From Bimuria novae-zelandiae CBS 107.79 (lineage: Eukaryota; Ascomycota; Dothideomycetes; Pleosporales; Didymosphaeriaceae), in assembly GCA_010015655.1 (NCBI GenBank), contig ML976661.1, positions 1,172,075-1,236,074 of the forward strand: 64,000 bases of DNA. Reading direction: 5' to 3'. Of this stretch, positions 13,658 to 25,957 are shown piece by piece; position 1 is the stretch's first letter, and each line of letters begins with the position of its first letter. Both the position numbers and the translations under genes were made by a program. The notes beneath the pieces are model-generated. The model was not told the origin of the DNA. It saw nothing but the letters and a program-made list of their open reading frames with translations, and did no database searches.

Positions 13658-14537
13658 TGAACCGATCATGCGGGAATAGCCTGTGACTGTTGATTGGATA
13701 CCCAGTTGCAATAGTTGTCTATGCACTATGCATTAGTGTTGTATACTGGGCAGGCATCGTTTCGAACGTTGGAACCCATGCGGCTATCCGAAGGTAGCTT
13801 GACTATGATATCTTGCTATTGGGTTGGATAAAGCAGCCTCCTCACTCGGTCCGGAAAAGTCTCGAGCACCGTGCACGCACGGCGACGCTTCGACCCGGAG
13901 GAACAACGCTTTCAAGGTACGATTTTGCTTTCCTTCACATCTGCAGCGTCGAGCCAGCGAAAACACCATCAACGGGGCTTGGTTGACAGCGATAGACGGC
14001 GCTTTACTTTGGTGTTGTATTTTCCCCTGGTTGGCTGTTTCCATGTAGTGTACAAGTTTCTTGGCGTTTCTTACTTGCTCTATCCTGCAGTGCATTTGAA
14101 GGCGCACAGTTGTGTTCGTTTCCTTGACTCAGACGTTGAGCACAGCAATAAAGGCGTTTGCATTTTGTTTGAGCGGCATAATTATTAATGAGCGATGAAA
14201 AAGGCATTGTGTGGAAGTGACCGGCGGATGACAGTAACGATAATGAGAGCATGTGTTGATGAAAGTGGGCAATGAGCAACTATGTGCCTTGCTTCCGCTA
14301 AGACAGCAACAGTTGTGTATTGCGGTTTTAATGCGCCCTGTTCAGTTCTGCGTTTTCCCATGCCTTCCTCCGCCCTAGGCTTGAGCACGCTAAGGTGTCA
14401 GCCACAGTGTGGCGCGCCAAGCTCGGGATTCGGTTAGCGCAGCGCACACTGGTTTCGACACGGCGATACAATCGTCACGACGCCTTCCTACGAACACCCC
14501 CATACTAACCACCAGGTACCGCGTCACCACCGCCAAC
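13658..14537. other. Intergenic, no gene seen
   Basis: Contains the 3' end of the kinase transcript and the promoter of the ribosomal-protein gene. Open frames on both strands are short and unsupported. Confidence 0.5.
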
Positions 14538-15364
14538 ATGCGTACCTACGACGACTCCTTCAGCGGCCAGAAGATCTACCCGGGCAAGGTGCGTTCCGCC
14601 AACACTCCCTCCCTCTGCGCACCGCAACGCTTCCCAGCTCGAAATTCCGCAACATCTTCCCGAACGCTGGAATATTAGAGGGGCTGCAGCATCGAGCAAT
14701 TGATAGGGCGTGTACTGATGGCATCTTTAGGGCAAGCTGTACATCCGCGGTGACAGCAAGATCTTCCGTTTCCAGAATGGCAAGTCCGAGAGCTTGTTCC
14801 TCCAGCGCAAGAACCCCCGCCGGATCGCCTGGACCGTCCTCTTCCGAAGGCAGCGCAAGAAGGGTATCTCTGAGGTTAGTCGGCGCAACTGCAAACTCGG
14901 CATACTAGGAGCTTTGGTCGTCAAGTGGGGAGCGGAGCGCTGCATGACATCAGGCAATCGCGCAGGTGCTGCTGTGCAAACCACACAGCGCGCCTTTGAC
15001 CTCGACGTGCTAGCTTTCTCCCGCTGCCGATCCACTGCTTACTATCAATGTTGGCCAGAGCTAACCACTTCGCACACAGGAAGTCGCCAAGAAGCGTACC
15101 CGCCGCACTGTCAAGCAACAGCGTGCCATCGTCGGTGCCTCTCTCGACGTAATCAAGGAGCGCCGTTCCCAGCGCCCCGAGGCCCGCTCCGCTGCCCGCG
15201 CCCAGGCCATCAAGGAGGGCAAGGAGAAGAGGGCTGCCGCCGAGTCGAAGAAGAAGGCCGAGAAGGCCAAGTCCGCCGCTGCCGGTGCGCGAGGCAACGT
15301 GAACAAGGTCTCGAAGCAGGGTGCCAAGGGCGCCGCCCCCAAGGTGCAGGCCAGGACTCGCTAG
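14538..15364 (+). CDS. RPL24: 60S ribosomal protein eL24
   Basis: Cytosolic large-subunit protein of 159 residues, made from exons 14,538-14,588, 14,731-14,874 and 15,080-15,364. The start [17 protein letters not shown] is followed across the first intron by [19 protein letters not shown] and [16 protein letters not shown], the conserved L24 core. The third exon opens with [20 protein letters not shown] and ends in a Lys/Ala-rich tail, also typical. As in yeast, the zinc-ribbon cysteines of archaeal and plant homologues are missing. The early first intron, only 17 codons in, and the two comparatively long introns (142 and 205 bases) fit a highly expressed fungal ribosomal-protein gene. Identity is near certain. 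Confidence 0.97.
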
Positions 15365-15887
15365 GGTGGCCAAGGGGGATGGTGGGCTCGACGCGGAGGT
15401 TGACAGATGACATGCACTGGTGTGGAGTTTTCGATACTTCCTTATATGGCGGGAAAAGGGATACGGATGGGATCATGGCATCACATTCATCTTTCTGAAT
15501 CAGTGGGCCCGATACCCGCTGCGATATAAGGTCCGGCGATAGGGCAATGTCATTCATGTCCTCATGATAATGGAAAAGTCAAGTGTCATTGGTGGATGGT
15601 CAACATGTGAGAGCTGCCAATGTGTACGATACCAAGTGATCCATAGTGCGTTCCCCCCGTCTCATTTGGAATTGTCCGTCCCATGAAAGCATACATGATG
15701 CGACCGCCGCGGGGCATCTATCGTATGCATGTCTTTATACCTTACAATACGTTCAACTCTTTTTTAACACACTCCGCTCCCTGCCCTGAGACCAGGAACA
15801 TGCCATTCAAAACCCGCAACAGAGTACGCATTCAGACGGACTCCACCGCCCGGACCTTCACCACGAACACCTTCACACTTTCACGAC
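15365..15887. other. Convergent 3' intergenic region
   Basis: Lies between the 3' ends of the eL24 gene (plus) and the minus-strand gene ending at 15,888. It presumably carries both 3' UTRs. I see no gene or recognisable terminator motif. Confidence 0.5.
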
Positions 15888-17206
15888 TTAGAGCGTGCCG
15901 AGATCAACAACCTCCCAGCCATCATCCCCATCGGCAAAGCCATATTCAGCATCCGGCTCCTCCACCGACATGGTCCAGGCTGTCTTGGGACGAGCACCCA
16001 AGCCCAACTTCTCCAGTGCGATGCGGATATCGAGCTCGTGCATGCCCGCCTTCTCGAACGTCTCCCGCGCAACCTGTTCCAGGTGTTTGGCGTTTTGCGA
16101 GGGAGCGTTGCAGTGCCTGAGTCCCTTATTCTCCTCGGATACGATGGAGGACCAGAAACGCTTGTCGTGCAGGCCGATCTCGACCCAGTCGTCGATGGGC
16201 TCCGAACTGACTTCGCTCCGACGGTTCCACGCTTTCAGGATCACCGCCAGCTCGGAAGACATCGCCTCCACCGGAATCTGCGGTACTATCTCCGCCATCT
16301 TTCCCAGATAGTTGCGCGCCCAGTGCACGCGCTCCTGGTCCTCCACCACCTCCTGGCGCCCATTGTGTGAGTGCCCCAGGACATAACGCAGAAACGCGGC
16401 CTTCGCAGCGTCGCTCGCGCCCAAGAGGATCAACCACAGGCTCTGCACGTTCGTAGCAGCCCACTTCAGCCCGTGGAACGTCGCGAACGCGCGCAGCTCC
16501 GCGAAGAGCAGCGCCATGCTACGCGCGCCGAGCAGGGCACCCAGCGGTGCGAACGCCCCCGTTGCGCTGGTGAGCGCCGCGATGGCGAGACCGACGACGG
16601 AGGCGCGCGGGCTCACATTCGACTCGAACATTGTGGACACGAAGGTGTCTCGGAGACGGCTTGAACCACTTGAACCTACACCCCATGGTCAGTCATCTCT
16701 TTCACCCATGATTTCACGTTATGATATTGGGAGGAAGGGAAAGGGGGGTACGGCTTACCATTCGCTTCCAACCCCACCAGCCCCAGCAAACTCAGCGCCT
16801 GCCCCTTCACGCCCGCCATCCCGGCCGCCTGCATCACAGCGTACCCCCCGCCCATGAGCTCCTGCCGCATCTTGAACCGCCCGCAGGCTACTGCCACAAA
16901 TGCCAGCACGGGGCCGAAAGGCCCCAAGGGCAGTGCTAAGAAGAGCGGTGGAGAAAGCATGGTTGCGGCCAGAGGCAGGGCGTATTTTTTCAAAAGTTTG
17001 GGGTGTTTAGAGGCGAACTTTGTGAGTTTCCAAGAGCCTTTGGCGAGGGTTTTCAAGGTAGATTTTGTGGTGGCTTTTTCCGTGGGGGGCTTTGGAGGAG
17101 GGGTGTTGGCATCGTGAGGGAGCGGGCTGCTCAGGGCTGTTGTTGTCTCGCGCGGTGGTTTGGCGTGACAGCCGCGGTGGCAGACGAGATAGGTGGGATC
17201 GGACAT
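15888..17206 (-). CDS. Conserved-looking hypothetical protein with hydrophobic segments
   Basis: I do not recognise this family. Two exons read on the minus strand, 17,206-16,759 and 16,675-15,888, join through an 83-base GT-AG intron into 411 residues. The N-terminal ~50 residues are polar and Pro/Thr/Lys-rich. Around residues 70-110 is a hydrophobic stretch broken by prolines (ATMLSPPLFLALPLGPFGPV), and around 165-200 a second Ala/Gly/Leu-rich stretch begins just after the splice. The remaining ~200 residues look globular and mixed alpha-helical, ending in an acidic tail (EEPDAEYGFADGDDGWEVV). It could be a membrane-anchored or membrane-inserting protein; no enzymatic motif is visible. The frame, the intron and the codon bias all look like a real gene. 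Confidence 0.75.
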
Positions 17207-19757
17207 AGTAGAACAGGAGTTACGCTCCTAGGGGCCCGGAGCGCGATGTGTTATGGTCAGTGTAAGAGGGCGTGTTCCAGTGTCTAGTGTTGAGTGAGTG
17301 CGGGAAGACTGGTGCGGGAAGCAAGCTGTATATATATTGATAGCGGTGAGGAAGGGATATCGAGCTTTGTCCACCTGAAGTTGATAATATCCAAATCACG
17401 TGTGGTTAAAACATGATTTAAGTGACAGATTTTTGGTGGAATGTCAGGGTCCGAGCATTTACCGCCAATGTCGAAGATTAAAGTTAATCAACAGATTGCT
17501 GCAATCATCTCGAGTAAACTAGCATACTTGTTATGATTAGACAACTTGTTCAGGCTGCGCCCTGACCGCAATAGAATTAACTACTCTGTTTAATGGTATC
17601 GGGTCAACCCGCTGCCATCACAGCATAGGTTGAACGCCTTCTAATCAAATACCACTCTTCCTAACTTCCATCATTACCCACACTCGAGCCGTTCTACAGG
17701 GCTGGATCTTTATAGATCAACTCATATAATCTTCTCGTCTCAGCGATGTCTAGTGATCCCGCATTGTTCCCGTATCGAACCAACGCTAGAGATGACATTG
17801 AGCACATTTTATTCACCAGTGTTCGAGCCCGGCCCACCAGAAATGGTTTGAAAAATTCATTTGCACGTCTCTTGCAGCCATACTTCTTAACACATGTGCA
17901 GGGTTGATATTTAGGGGTCGAGTTCTCCTAACAGTGGCGCCGAACGATCATGTTCACATCCTTAGTATGAAACCCTGCCCATTTGTTTGTGGTTGATAAA
18001 TATACATCATACCGCCAAACCACACCACCGCCGGTCCTCCAGACGCCGCGAGCAAGCCTCCCAACACACCCTCACCCTCACCGCAATGCTTCTGTAGAAT
18101 CTACAGTGCTGGATCATCTGCAGTAAGATCAGGCCCACCGCATGCTACGAATTTTGCAGCGTACGATTGCTCTCTCTCATCCGATGGTAAAGCCGATTGC
18201 CTCACCAGATTCACCACCCCATAGTCGGCACCTCGAACAGCGTGCCCGTCAGCGCACACCGGCCGCCGCCAAAACCTGGCTGCAGCAGCGTCCTCGCCCA
18301 TTTCGGCATGCACCATCTTTGCATTTCCGTTTTCAATATTATCTATAATCATGCTTTCATCTTTGACAAATTGATAAATGAGGGTGGCATACACAGCCTT
18401 GATCGACAAAGATCAAAAGCTACCATACACCCAGCAGCACAGCAGGTAGCAGTCCAGCGTCTTATGTGCCGTCTCGTCTCGCACGTATGTCTACGCGTCT
18501 TTCTCTTGCTCAGCCGAGATCGTGCGGAGTGCTCGACCGCTGGGCATTTCTCCATCGTCGCCATGTTACCTCATCTACCTCTTAGCTTCGTCTCTTCGAC
18601 TCTACGGTCCTTCGTGACGAAGATGTGGCGGGAAGAAAAGAGGAGAACAGCGCGAGCGAATATCTACACGACAAACCGTGGCAAGGGATGCTGAATAGCC
18701 ATCCGATCGGAAATGCCACGATCATGCCTATGCATCCCTAGTTTACGGCGTAAGGTACAGCTTGCGTGAACATCATCACACTGGTGCGGAGAAAGGCCGA
18801 TGCAGATCGCACGCGTGCTAGGACTACCCCAAGCTAGACGACGTCCACGCCGCTTGTCTGCAGGTGGAACGTAGCTGGAGGTGTGTGTGTAGTTCCGACT
18901 CAGAAGCATGCCGTTGCAGTATCGGCGTTGTTTAGTGTCAGTAGTCCCAGCAACAGCGAGCAAACACATGAATAAGACCAGAGTCTTGGGAAAGAACCAC
19001 AAACTCGATTGAACAGTCCAGCGCGGATATAGGCATCGGAGCGAGTAAAGAACAGACTACTTATACATTGCCCAACCCTCCAAGAGAAACCTTTTTCCGT
19101 GCAAAAGCACAATCGGATTAGTGATGAGAAGAATAGTGCAAATGAAGCCCAGACTGTCCGCCCATTTGCGTTTAGTGGTATGATAGGTGTTTTCCGGACC
19201 ATCGCCCTGATGTAAGGTGGAAGGTATTATTAACGTTGACGTGAATCGAAACATGAGGCCTTACTTCGCTTCGAGCCGATGCGTAAGAAGGCGCGAGAAG
19301 ATCGCCAAATGGGCACAACGGATAATCCAGTGCGACTCCATGTATTCAAGTGAAACCGGGTTCCGGAGCCAAAGCACATCGAGGTAGAAAGGTAGCCAAG
19401 GAAATTGGAAAATCCAGATAGAGTAGTGTGGTGAAAGCGTGAGCACTGAAGGCGTTGAATGTATCACCCGAATACTAGTTATATCGCGAGCCTCGCGCAT
19501 GGATGCGACAGAGGGATTTTGGGTCGTTGGATTTCGTTTCAGCCGATGTGGTCGTTATGTATATAAAGCATCGGTACATTCTATCCGTGATGATGGCGAT
19601 GAGGCGATCAAGTCATGCAAATCCGTGTCAATAACGATGAGGTCGGAAGTCCAGAAACTGTGTTGCACGAAAGACGATCTTTAGCATCGGTCATGCAAGC
19701 AAGCATCAATCGATAGTCTCAATAGACATGTACACCAATCACAGCGGATCGAAACAT
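17207..19757. other. 2.5-kb intergenic region
   Basis: No supportable gene. The part from about 17,340 to 18,000 is more AT-rich than its surroundings. Minus-strand open frames around 18,100-18,409 and 18,664-19,254 are short, with no domain or coherent splicing. I looked for a tRNA-like T-loop and stem arrangement and found none convincing. Confidence 0.45.
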
Positions 19758-21586
19758 CTAAGCGCCAGGAGGACCCTGCTGGCCAGGCTGCTGCGGCTGC
19801 TGTTGTGCTTGATAACCTAATGATGAATACCATAGGTTCAGGTAATTCTGATAGCCACCATAGGCGGCATACGGATCAGCAGCTGCACCATCACTTTGAG
19901 CCGGTTGCTGAGGTGCACTGGGCTGACCAGCGGCCTGTCCGTAGCTCGGTTGCTGCTGTGAGTAGTTGTCATTATAGCTGCCTTGATCACGACCACCGCC
20001 GCGTCGGCCGTTGTTCTTCTCCTTCTGCGGAGTGTCAGCATCAAGCAAAAATGAATGTGAACAGTTTCTTACCACTTGGTCTACCTTTTCCCAGATAGCG
20101 CGCTTTGCATCATCGATGGCTTGGCGAGTACCAACTAGGCCTATCTCACGCTCGATGTCTGCGCCGCTAGCTTGAGAAACATTGATCTTGCAACCGGTGT
20201 CCGATTGCATTTGCTTGATGGTCTCACCGCCTGGCATAGGATTAGAATCGACCAACGAGACTATCACTGGAAAAACTCACCCTTGCCGATGATCATGCCC
20301 ACTGCGTCAGAAGGGACCATAATGCTATCATTTAACTTGCCAGCGCCTCCACTGAATGGGTCGAAGTTATCACGCCTAGCGGGCTGATGCTGAGCTGCAG
20401 GGGGGCCGTCGTTGCCCCTGGTATCACTGTCGACAATCTCCATAATAAGCTCCCTTGCTTTGGCGGCAGCAGAAGCGCTACCGATGAGGTTTACAGGGCG
20501 CAGTCCGTTCACGCTCTTGTTTTCACCGACAATGTTGACATGGCAGCCACTCCGTTCTTGGAGATCACGGATAGTCTCACCGCCACGACCGATGATCAAA
20601 CCAACAGTGCGGTCGGGTACCATGATCTGGGACTGCTCCTCGCCATCGCGCAGTGCAGGTTGATTTGTAGGAGCTTTCACAGCAGCACCGGGGCGCGCAT
20701 TACGGCCAGTCTCACGGGCAGGGTTACCACCATTCTCTTCAATGATGCGATTGATCTCGCGCTTTGCGGTGATACGGGCACCAGAGCCGCCGGTGATGCG
20801 ACACTCACGGGTGGGCCCGGTGTTGGGGCCGTTGATGAATTGGATCCTAGTACCTGACTCCTGTTCGATGCGACGCAGGCTCTCGCCCTGACGTCCGATC
20901 ACGAGACCAACCAATGACGAATCAATGAGGATCACTTCGGAATTGTCATTCTGAGGCGGGGTGCGTTCACGGGCGCCATAACGAGGCGCTGGAGAAATTT
21001 GATTGCGTCTAGGAGGCGAGCGAGAGCGCTCACGATACCCATGACCCCGACGCTCCTCTCGGTACGGATTGTAGCTATCACGCATGTTATCACGCTGGGG
21101 CGATCGAGAGCGCGACCGCGAACGGCCTCGGAAGTCACGGCCACGTAGGCGAGGATCATCCTGATGCGCTGCTGCGGCGTAAGTCGACGAAGGCATGGCA
21201 GATTGATGCATGTCAAAGCTACCTGGGCGCGGTTCGTAGCCCTTTTGCGATACGAATCCGCGCGCCTTCGCAATCGCGTCTTGTATACTGACGGAGCCCG
21301 AGCTACTAGGCTTGACGTTGCTGAGGTCAATCTGGCCTTGATTCGTGGGAGGAGGGAACCCATAGTTAGTAGGCGGCGTCGCCGTGGGCAGCACGCCAGG
21401 AAAGCCTGGAGGCAGACCTTGGATGGGGGGCATCTGGGGCGGCGCGGCCTGCTGCGGTGTGTGTGAGGGAGTCGTAGTCGCGGGACGGCTGGCTGCGCGA
21501 ATGTTAGTAGTCAGCTTGAGGGGAAAAGGAAGCAACAGATACCCACCAAGCGCCTGCAAAAGGGCGTTGATGTCGGGCGTCGCCAT
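19758..21586 (-). CDS. Triple KH-domain RNA-binding protein (FUBP/PCBP-like)
   Basis: Predicted single-stranded nucleic-acid-binding regulator of 558 residues. Minus-strand exons are 21,586-21,547, 21,492-20,281, 20,230-20,073 and 20,024-19,758, with introns of 54, 50 and 48 bases. The third intron is a multiple of three and could be retained without breaking the frame. A Pro/Gln-rich start and an Arg/Ser-rich stretch (RDFRGRSRSRSRSPQRD) precede three KH domains at about 197-265, 297-365 and 400-465, with intact GXXG loops GRQG, GRGG and GKGG. The C-terminus is Gln/Pro-rich with an aromatic YAAYGGYQNY motif, like the tyrosine-rich tails of FUSE-binding proteins. The second intron splits the third KH loop codon. 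Likely roles are mRNA stability or splicing; the precise target is unknown. Confidence 0.92.
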
Positions 21587-22962
21587 GTTGCGCGCGTGCC
21601 GACAGTCGCTGTGGTTGTTGGGGAGACGATAGCACGAGTCGAAGAATATAGGAGAAGCTGGGAAGCTGCGCGCGTGGGTGAGACTCTGCACTCTACCTCT
21701 GGCAGGCGGGTCTTTGAGTGTTCGAGTCTTTGTCGTGGGAGTGTGTTGAAAGGATGGGTAGCGCGAGTGGAGTTCGCGCCAAGTAGCAGGCGCAAAGGAA
21801 AATCGGCGCCAAGGGCCGGGGCTAGCAGTGTCACGTGTGTTGATCCGTGCTCCAGTGCCCTCCTGCCTTCACAGGTGAGTGTTCACTCTTCAGGCGGGTT
21901 ATTTCGCACGTGCTAGGTAGCAACGTGTGGGGTGGTAGTTGATGTGATTTGACAAGGGGGTTGTTGGGGATAGAGAACCGTAAAAATGCGCGCACAGAGC
22001 TTTCCATAGCACCCGTAGCTCACGGCCACAGGTGAGTATTGTCAACATATTCAACCTCCGCAAGTGAAATATGCGTTGCTGGTCACATTCTACGGGGATT
22101 TTTATCATCGAAGCAGGTAATAATCATCTCAATCTTCTAATTGTGACGTATACATTCAATGGTTGTAGCTTGATCATGGAGTATACGACTTTACGACCAC
22201 CTTCTCTCACTGTGTCTCCTCTAGGCAGCAACGCGCGGAAGGCGGTGATTTTACATGCGATGGGGTGTTGAGATGGATCGCAGCGAGGAGGAACTATGGC
22301 ACAATCCGAAGACCTGCACAAAAGCTCTCATTGTGTTGTTACCTCTCGGATTACAATCAAATACAGGTAGGCAACTGACATGGATTGCTTTGTCAGGACG
22401 TGTGCCCCGCGTGACACATATCCTATCTAGGTACCTAGGTACCTGCGCATGTAATATCCATAGGCGGGCAAGCGTAACTCAGCGGTGGCGCGCGATGGAG
22501 GAATAGGGCATCGGTTCGGATCTATCTTGAATACTAGGACAACAAATACAGACTAGAAACTACGAGTACTGTCCCGTAACAGGCCCGACCGACTGTAAAG
22601 TATTTCATCTTTTGCCGAATCTTGCCCAGCGCACCGTTTGCGCCAACCACACCGCCGATGCACGTTATCCAGAAAGCGCAAAACCACCAAAGAAAACGAA
22701 AAAACACCAAGGAGTGCTTCTCCCAATTAGGCCGTGGGTATATGATGAGATGCGTGTTGCGTATAAGTCAAGCGTTGTCCATGAGAGAGTGGTAAGTGAC
22801 AAAATGGGTGCTTCTCCCGGAAGGCGGGTGTGGCGGTAATATGGACATGGAGAACCAGAGTAAGACGCGATCGACGTATGTAGTCGTGTTCGACGAAGGG
22901 AAACGTGGCGATGTGCGGCCGAGCACCTATGCAAATGCTAGCGCCGTGTGGCAGTAAACCAG
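21587..22962. other. Intergenic, no gene seen
   Basis: Upstream of the KH gene and downstream of the RabGAP gene. It contains an AvrII/KpnI-like palindromic run near 22,428-22,444 (CTAGGTACCTAGGTACCT). No credible coding region. Confidence 0.5.
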
Positions 22963-25957
22963 TTACTGTCCCCCAGCCATTAATTGCTGGACGTTGTTCC
23001 ACTTTTGCTTGAGTTGCTCGAATTGTTGGTTGATCTGCGAAAGCAGTTAGCATCGATCTGCATCATGAGTCGTTGTGAAACTTACGTCCGCATATTTCAT
23101 CTTCGTGTCGACCAAGTCCTTCTCCATCTCTGCCATGGACTCCTCCAGCATTCGATTTTCATTGTGCACGCTGATGTTCTTCTGCATGACTGTGTCCATT
23201 TCTGTCCGCATTCGCTCTTCCACTTCGGCAGGCTGGGTGTCCACAATCTTTTGAAGCTCCTCAACCTTGGTCTTTAGCGTCTCGTTTTCCTCTGCTAGCG
23301 TGTCGTTCTCGACTTTGGTCTTGATAAGCTCAGATGCTACTTGGACATGTTCGGTATCGGACTGCTCGGCGCGCCGTTCCAAGGTGCGTACTTTGTTCTC
23401 AAGCATGGCGGTCTTGTCCTTGAGGCCTTGCAACTCGGTCTCTCGTTCCTTCTCAATCCTTTGCTGCTCCTTCCACTCGGCAGTGTATTGCTTCAGCATC
23501 TCAGGCGTTACTCTGACCGCGACAGCGTCCTTAACGAGCATGTCGGCGCGGTAGACCTCTTTGTCTACGCCACCAGTGGAGCCGAAGAAACCGCTCTCAA
23601 GGATTGACGACGCTGAAGGAGCCTTGTCGATGTACACGTCAAATAGGCGTTCCTTCAGGAATGTCGTGAGGGCGGACATGTCTTTCATGCCCATCAGCGC
23701 CTCCGCATTCTTTTGCATCAAGACAATGCCAAACTTGAGAATGGCACCCTCGAGACCTTCGCTAAGTATGAGATCATAGATTCGCAGGACCAACTGAAGC
23801 GGGAATCGATACGCGAACAGAGTCAGAAACCACTGCGTAGCGTACAGCTGCGGTTTCACATCCTTTCTCCGAAGGTGGCAGTACAGAGCAGGCTCCAAGT
23901 CTTCCAAAAGGCGCTCAAACTGGTATAGGTGAAGGTGAAGACCAGGCATGTCTTGGACGAAGAGATCCCGTAGGCCGTACTTGTTCATAAGAGTAACGAA
24001 CAGGCTGAAAGCTTCTTCTTCGGGCATCTGATAGGTGTTAGTGACGCATAGGACAAGGAATGAGTCCGACTTACATTAAACAGCAATGGCATAGCCACAA
24101 AGTTCATGCCTTGAGCATACCCGACGCCTTCGTCATACAGGGCGTAGGCCTTGCAAATGCCAAAAAGACCGTCTTGCAGACCCGCTGCCATTAGGTACTT
24201 CGAATAGCTGGTCCGGGCACCAAGATCGCGCTTGATGGCCTTCTCGAGCCTCTGTATCGATGCAAGCTCTTGCTTCGTTCTCTTCTTCTTTTCTGCAGCA
24301 AGCTTCACCTGTAGCTTCGCCATGTCCTCGTGGTTGTCGGATAGAAGCGACGGCGAGCCCGCGGGAGCGCTGCCAGTAGTAGTGGCAGGTGTCGAATAAT
24401 CTGAGTGAACGGAAGACGAGGACGAAGCAACCGAGTCCTTCTCCTTGCTTGGATCCTTGGTAGCACCGTTGGGGATTTGCGGTGTCTTGGCAATCGTGAC
24501 TTCCTTATCTGTGCCCCGGGCAACTAGCTCTTTGTACAAAATCTCCAATTCGTCATTCTTGCTCTGTGCCAAAACCTGCCAGATAACACCACGAATGGCC
24601 TGGGGAATGCCACTCGCAATGGTGCGGTTGAGTTCCTCTGCGCTGGTGCGGGCGACGGCGGTAGGACCTTCGTTGACTACGTTCTGCCAAAGATCCCAGT
24701 CGACCGGCTCGGCAGTATCATCCGCGGGACCAGCTGCGAAGCCAGCGGCCGTTCCAGGGGCAAGGTTGGGGTTGACTGTCGGCTGCTTCGCGAGAGTTGG
24801 CGGCAGAGGGCTGATGGGCACAGATGGGGTGGTGGGTACGGCGTCGTCTCCGGCTGCGCTGCCAGGGCTTGCAAGACCAATGCCCAAGCCAGTTGGGCCA
24901 GCTCCTTGTCCCGGTTCACCGACCTCATCGATAGTAATCCCGGCCTCCTCCCTCATTCGCAGGAATTTGAAGCGGTCTCGAAGGCTGCCGGTGCTCGATC
25001 GGTTGCCTTTGACCGTGTCTTCATCGTGTATCGTTGCCAGCTCAGGATTGCTGCTTATTGTAGCAAGAGAAGCACCGGTGTTCCTCCTATCGGCGGTAGA
25101 GAGCGGCGGAGACTCGGGTTGTTTCGTTTTGGAGCTATTCCGCGACAGCCACGAGAATGGGCTTGTGAGCTTGCGCGTAGGTGCCGGCGGCGGAGGCAAT
25201 GAGTTGTGCTTCTCCTTTTCTGCTGGCGGCGGCGGCGGAGGTGGGAATTTGACAGGCGACATCTTGCCAGATAGACCTTGCAGTCCGCTTGCGGAGCTTG
25301 TGGAGTCTCGAGGTGGCAGTTTGGGTGGTAGTTCGGGGCTTTTCGCGACTTCTGGCGATGGTCAGTTTAGCGTCGGGAAAAGGTTAATTTGCTACGCTGG
25401 AGGTGTACGGCAGTGCAAAGTGGAATGTCGCGTGACTACATGCAGGGCAGGGCAGAGCTGTGCAACACCAGCCCTTCCATATGCTGCGACCGGCTTCACA
25501 GGGTGAAATTTACCTTCTTCGAGCGAAACATCATCCATGGAGGTCACGGATATTCTATGTGACGTGGGGCTGGGTGATCTGGGTGCATCACCCTCAGCTG
25601 CCTCCGCCTGTGCTGGGGTGGCATCTGGCTTTTGCTCCTCTGCATCTTCGACGGGCTGGTCCTCTTTCTCGTCGGCGCCGTCCACGATGGGTATCGCAGG
25701 CACTTCGGGCAGCTGTGAATCTGCGCTTAGCTCTTGGGCAACCGATGACGACTGCGACCCGCGCCTGCCGAGCAGTGACCGCGCGCGGGAGGTGGACGTC
25801 GGCCGGGGTGTCGTCTCGGTGGCATCTTCGAATGTGTCCTGTGAGCCACAGTAGTTAGCAGCCATGTTTGAATGTGCAGCCTGTTTGATCTACTCACGGC
25901 GTCCCTGTCGGAGCTGTGTGAGCTCATGAGCCTGGCGGTGTGGTTCGGCTCCTCCAT
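22963..25957 (-). CDS. TBC-domain Rab GTPase-activating protein, Gyp5-like
   Basis: Accelerates GTP hydrolysis by Rab GTPases; Gyp5 relatives act on Ypt1/Sec4 in ER-Golgi and exocytic traffic. Five minus-strand exons, 25,957-25,898, 25,838-25,514, 25,351-24,075, 24,027-23,086 and 23,034-22,963, give exactly 892 codons including the stop. The first ~370 residues are acidic, Ser/Pro-rich and disordered with a run of seven prolines. The TBC domain spans about 375-665: it has the arginine-finger motif (IKRDLGAR, the IxxDxxR pattern), the glutamine finger YAQG, and the later RIYDLILSEG helix. The last ~170 residues form a Glu/Lys/Leu-rich coiled coil, as in Gyp5. The short last exon encodes the tail INQQFEQLKQKW. 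Both catalytic fingers are intact. Confidence 0.93.

Noticed and set aside
17815..17860. Possible tRNA T-arm (GTTCGAGCCC)
   Set aside because: No matching acceptor, D or anticodon stems at the right distances.
18101..19254. Several minus-strand open frames of 60-110 codons
   Set aside because: No mutual splicing, no conserved motif and composition like the surrounding noncoding sequence.
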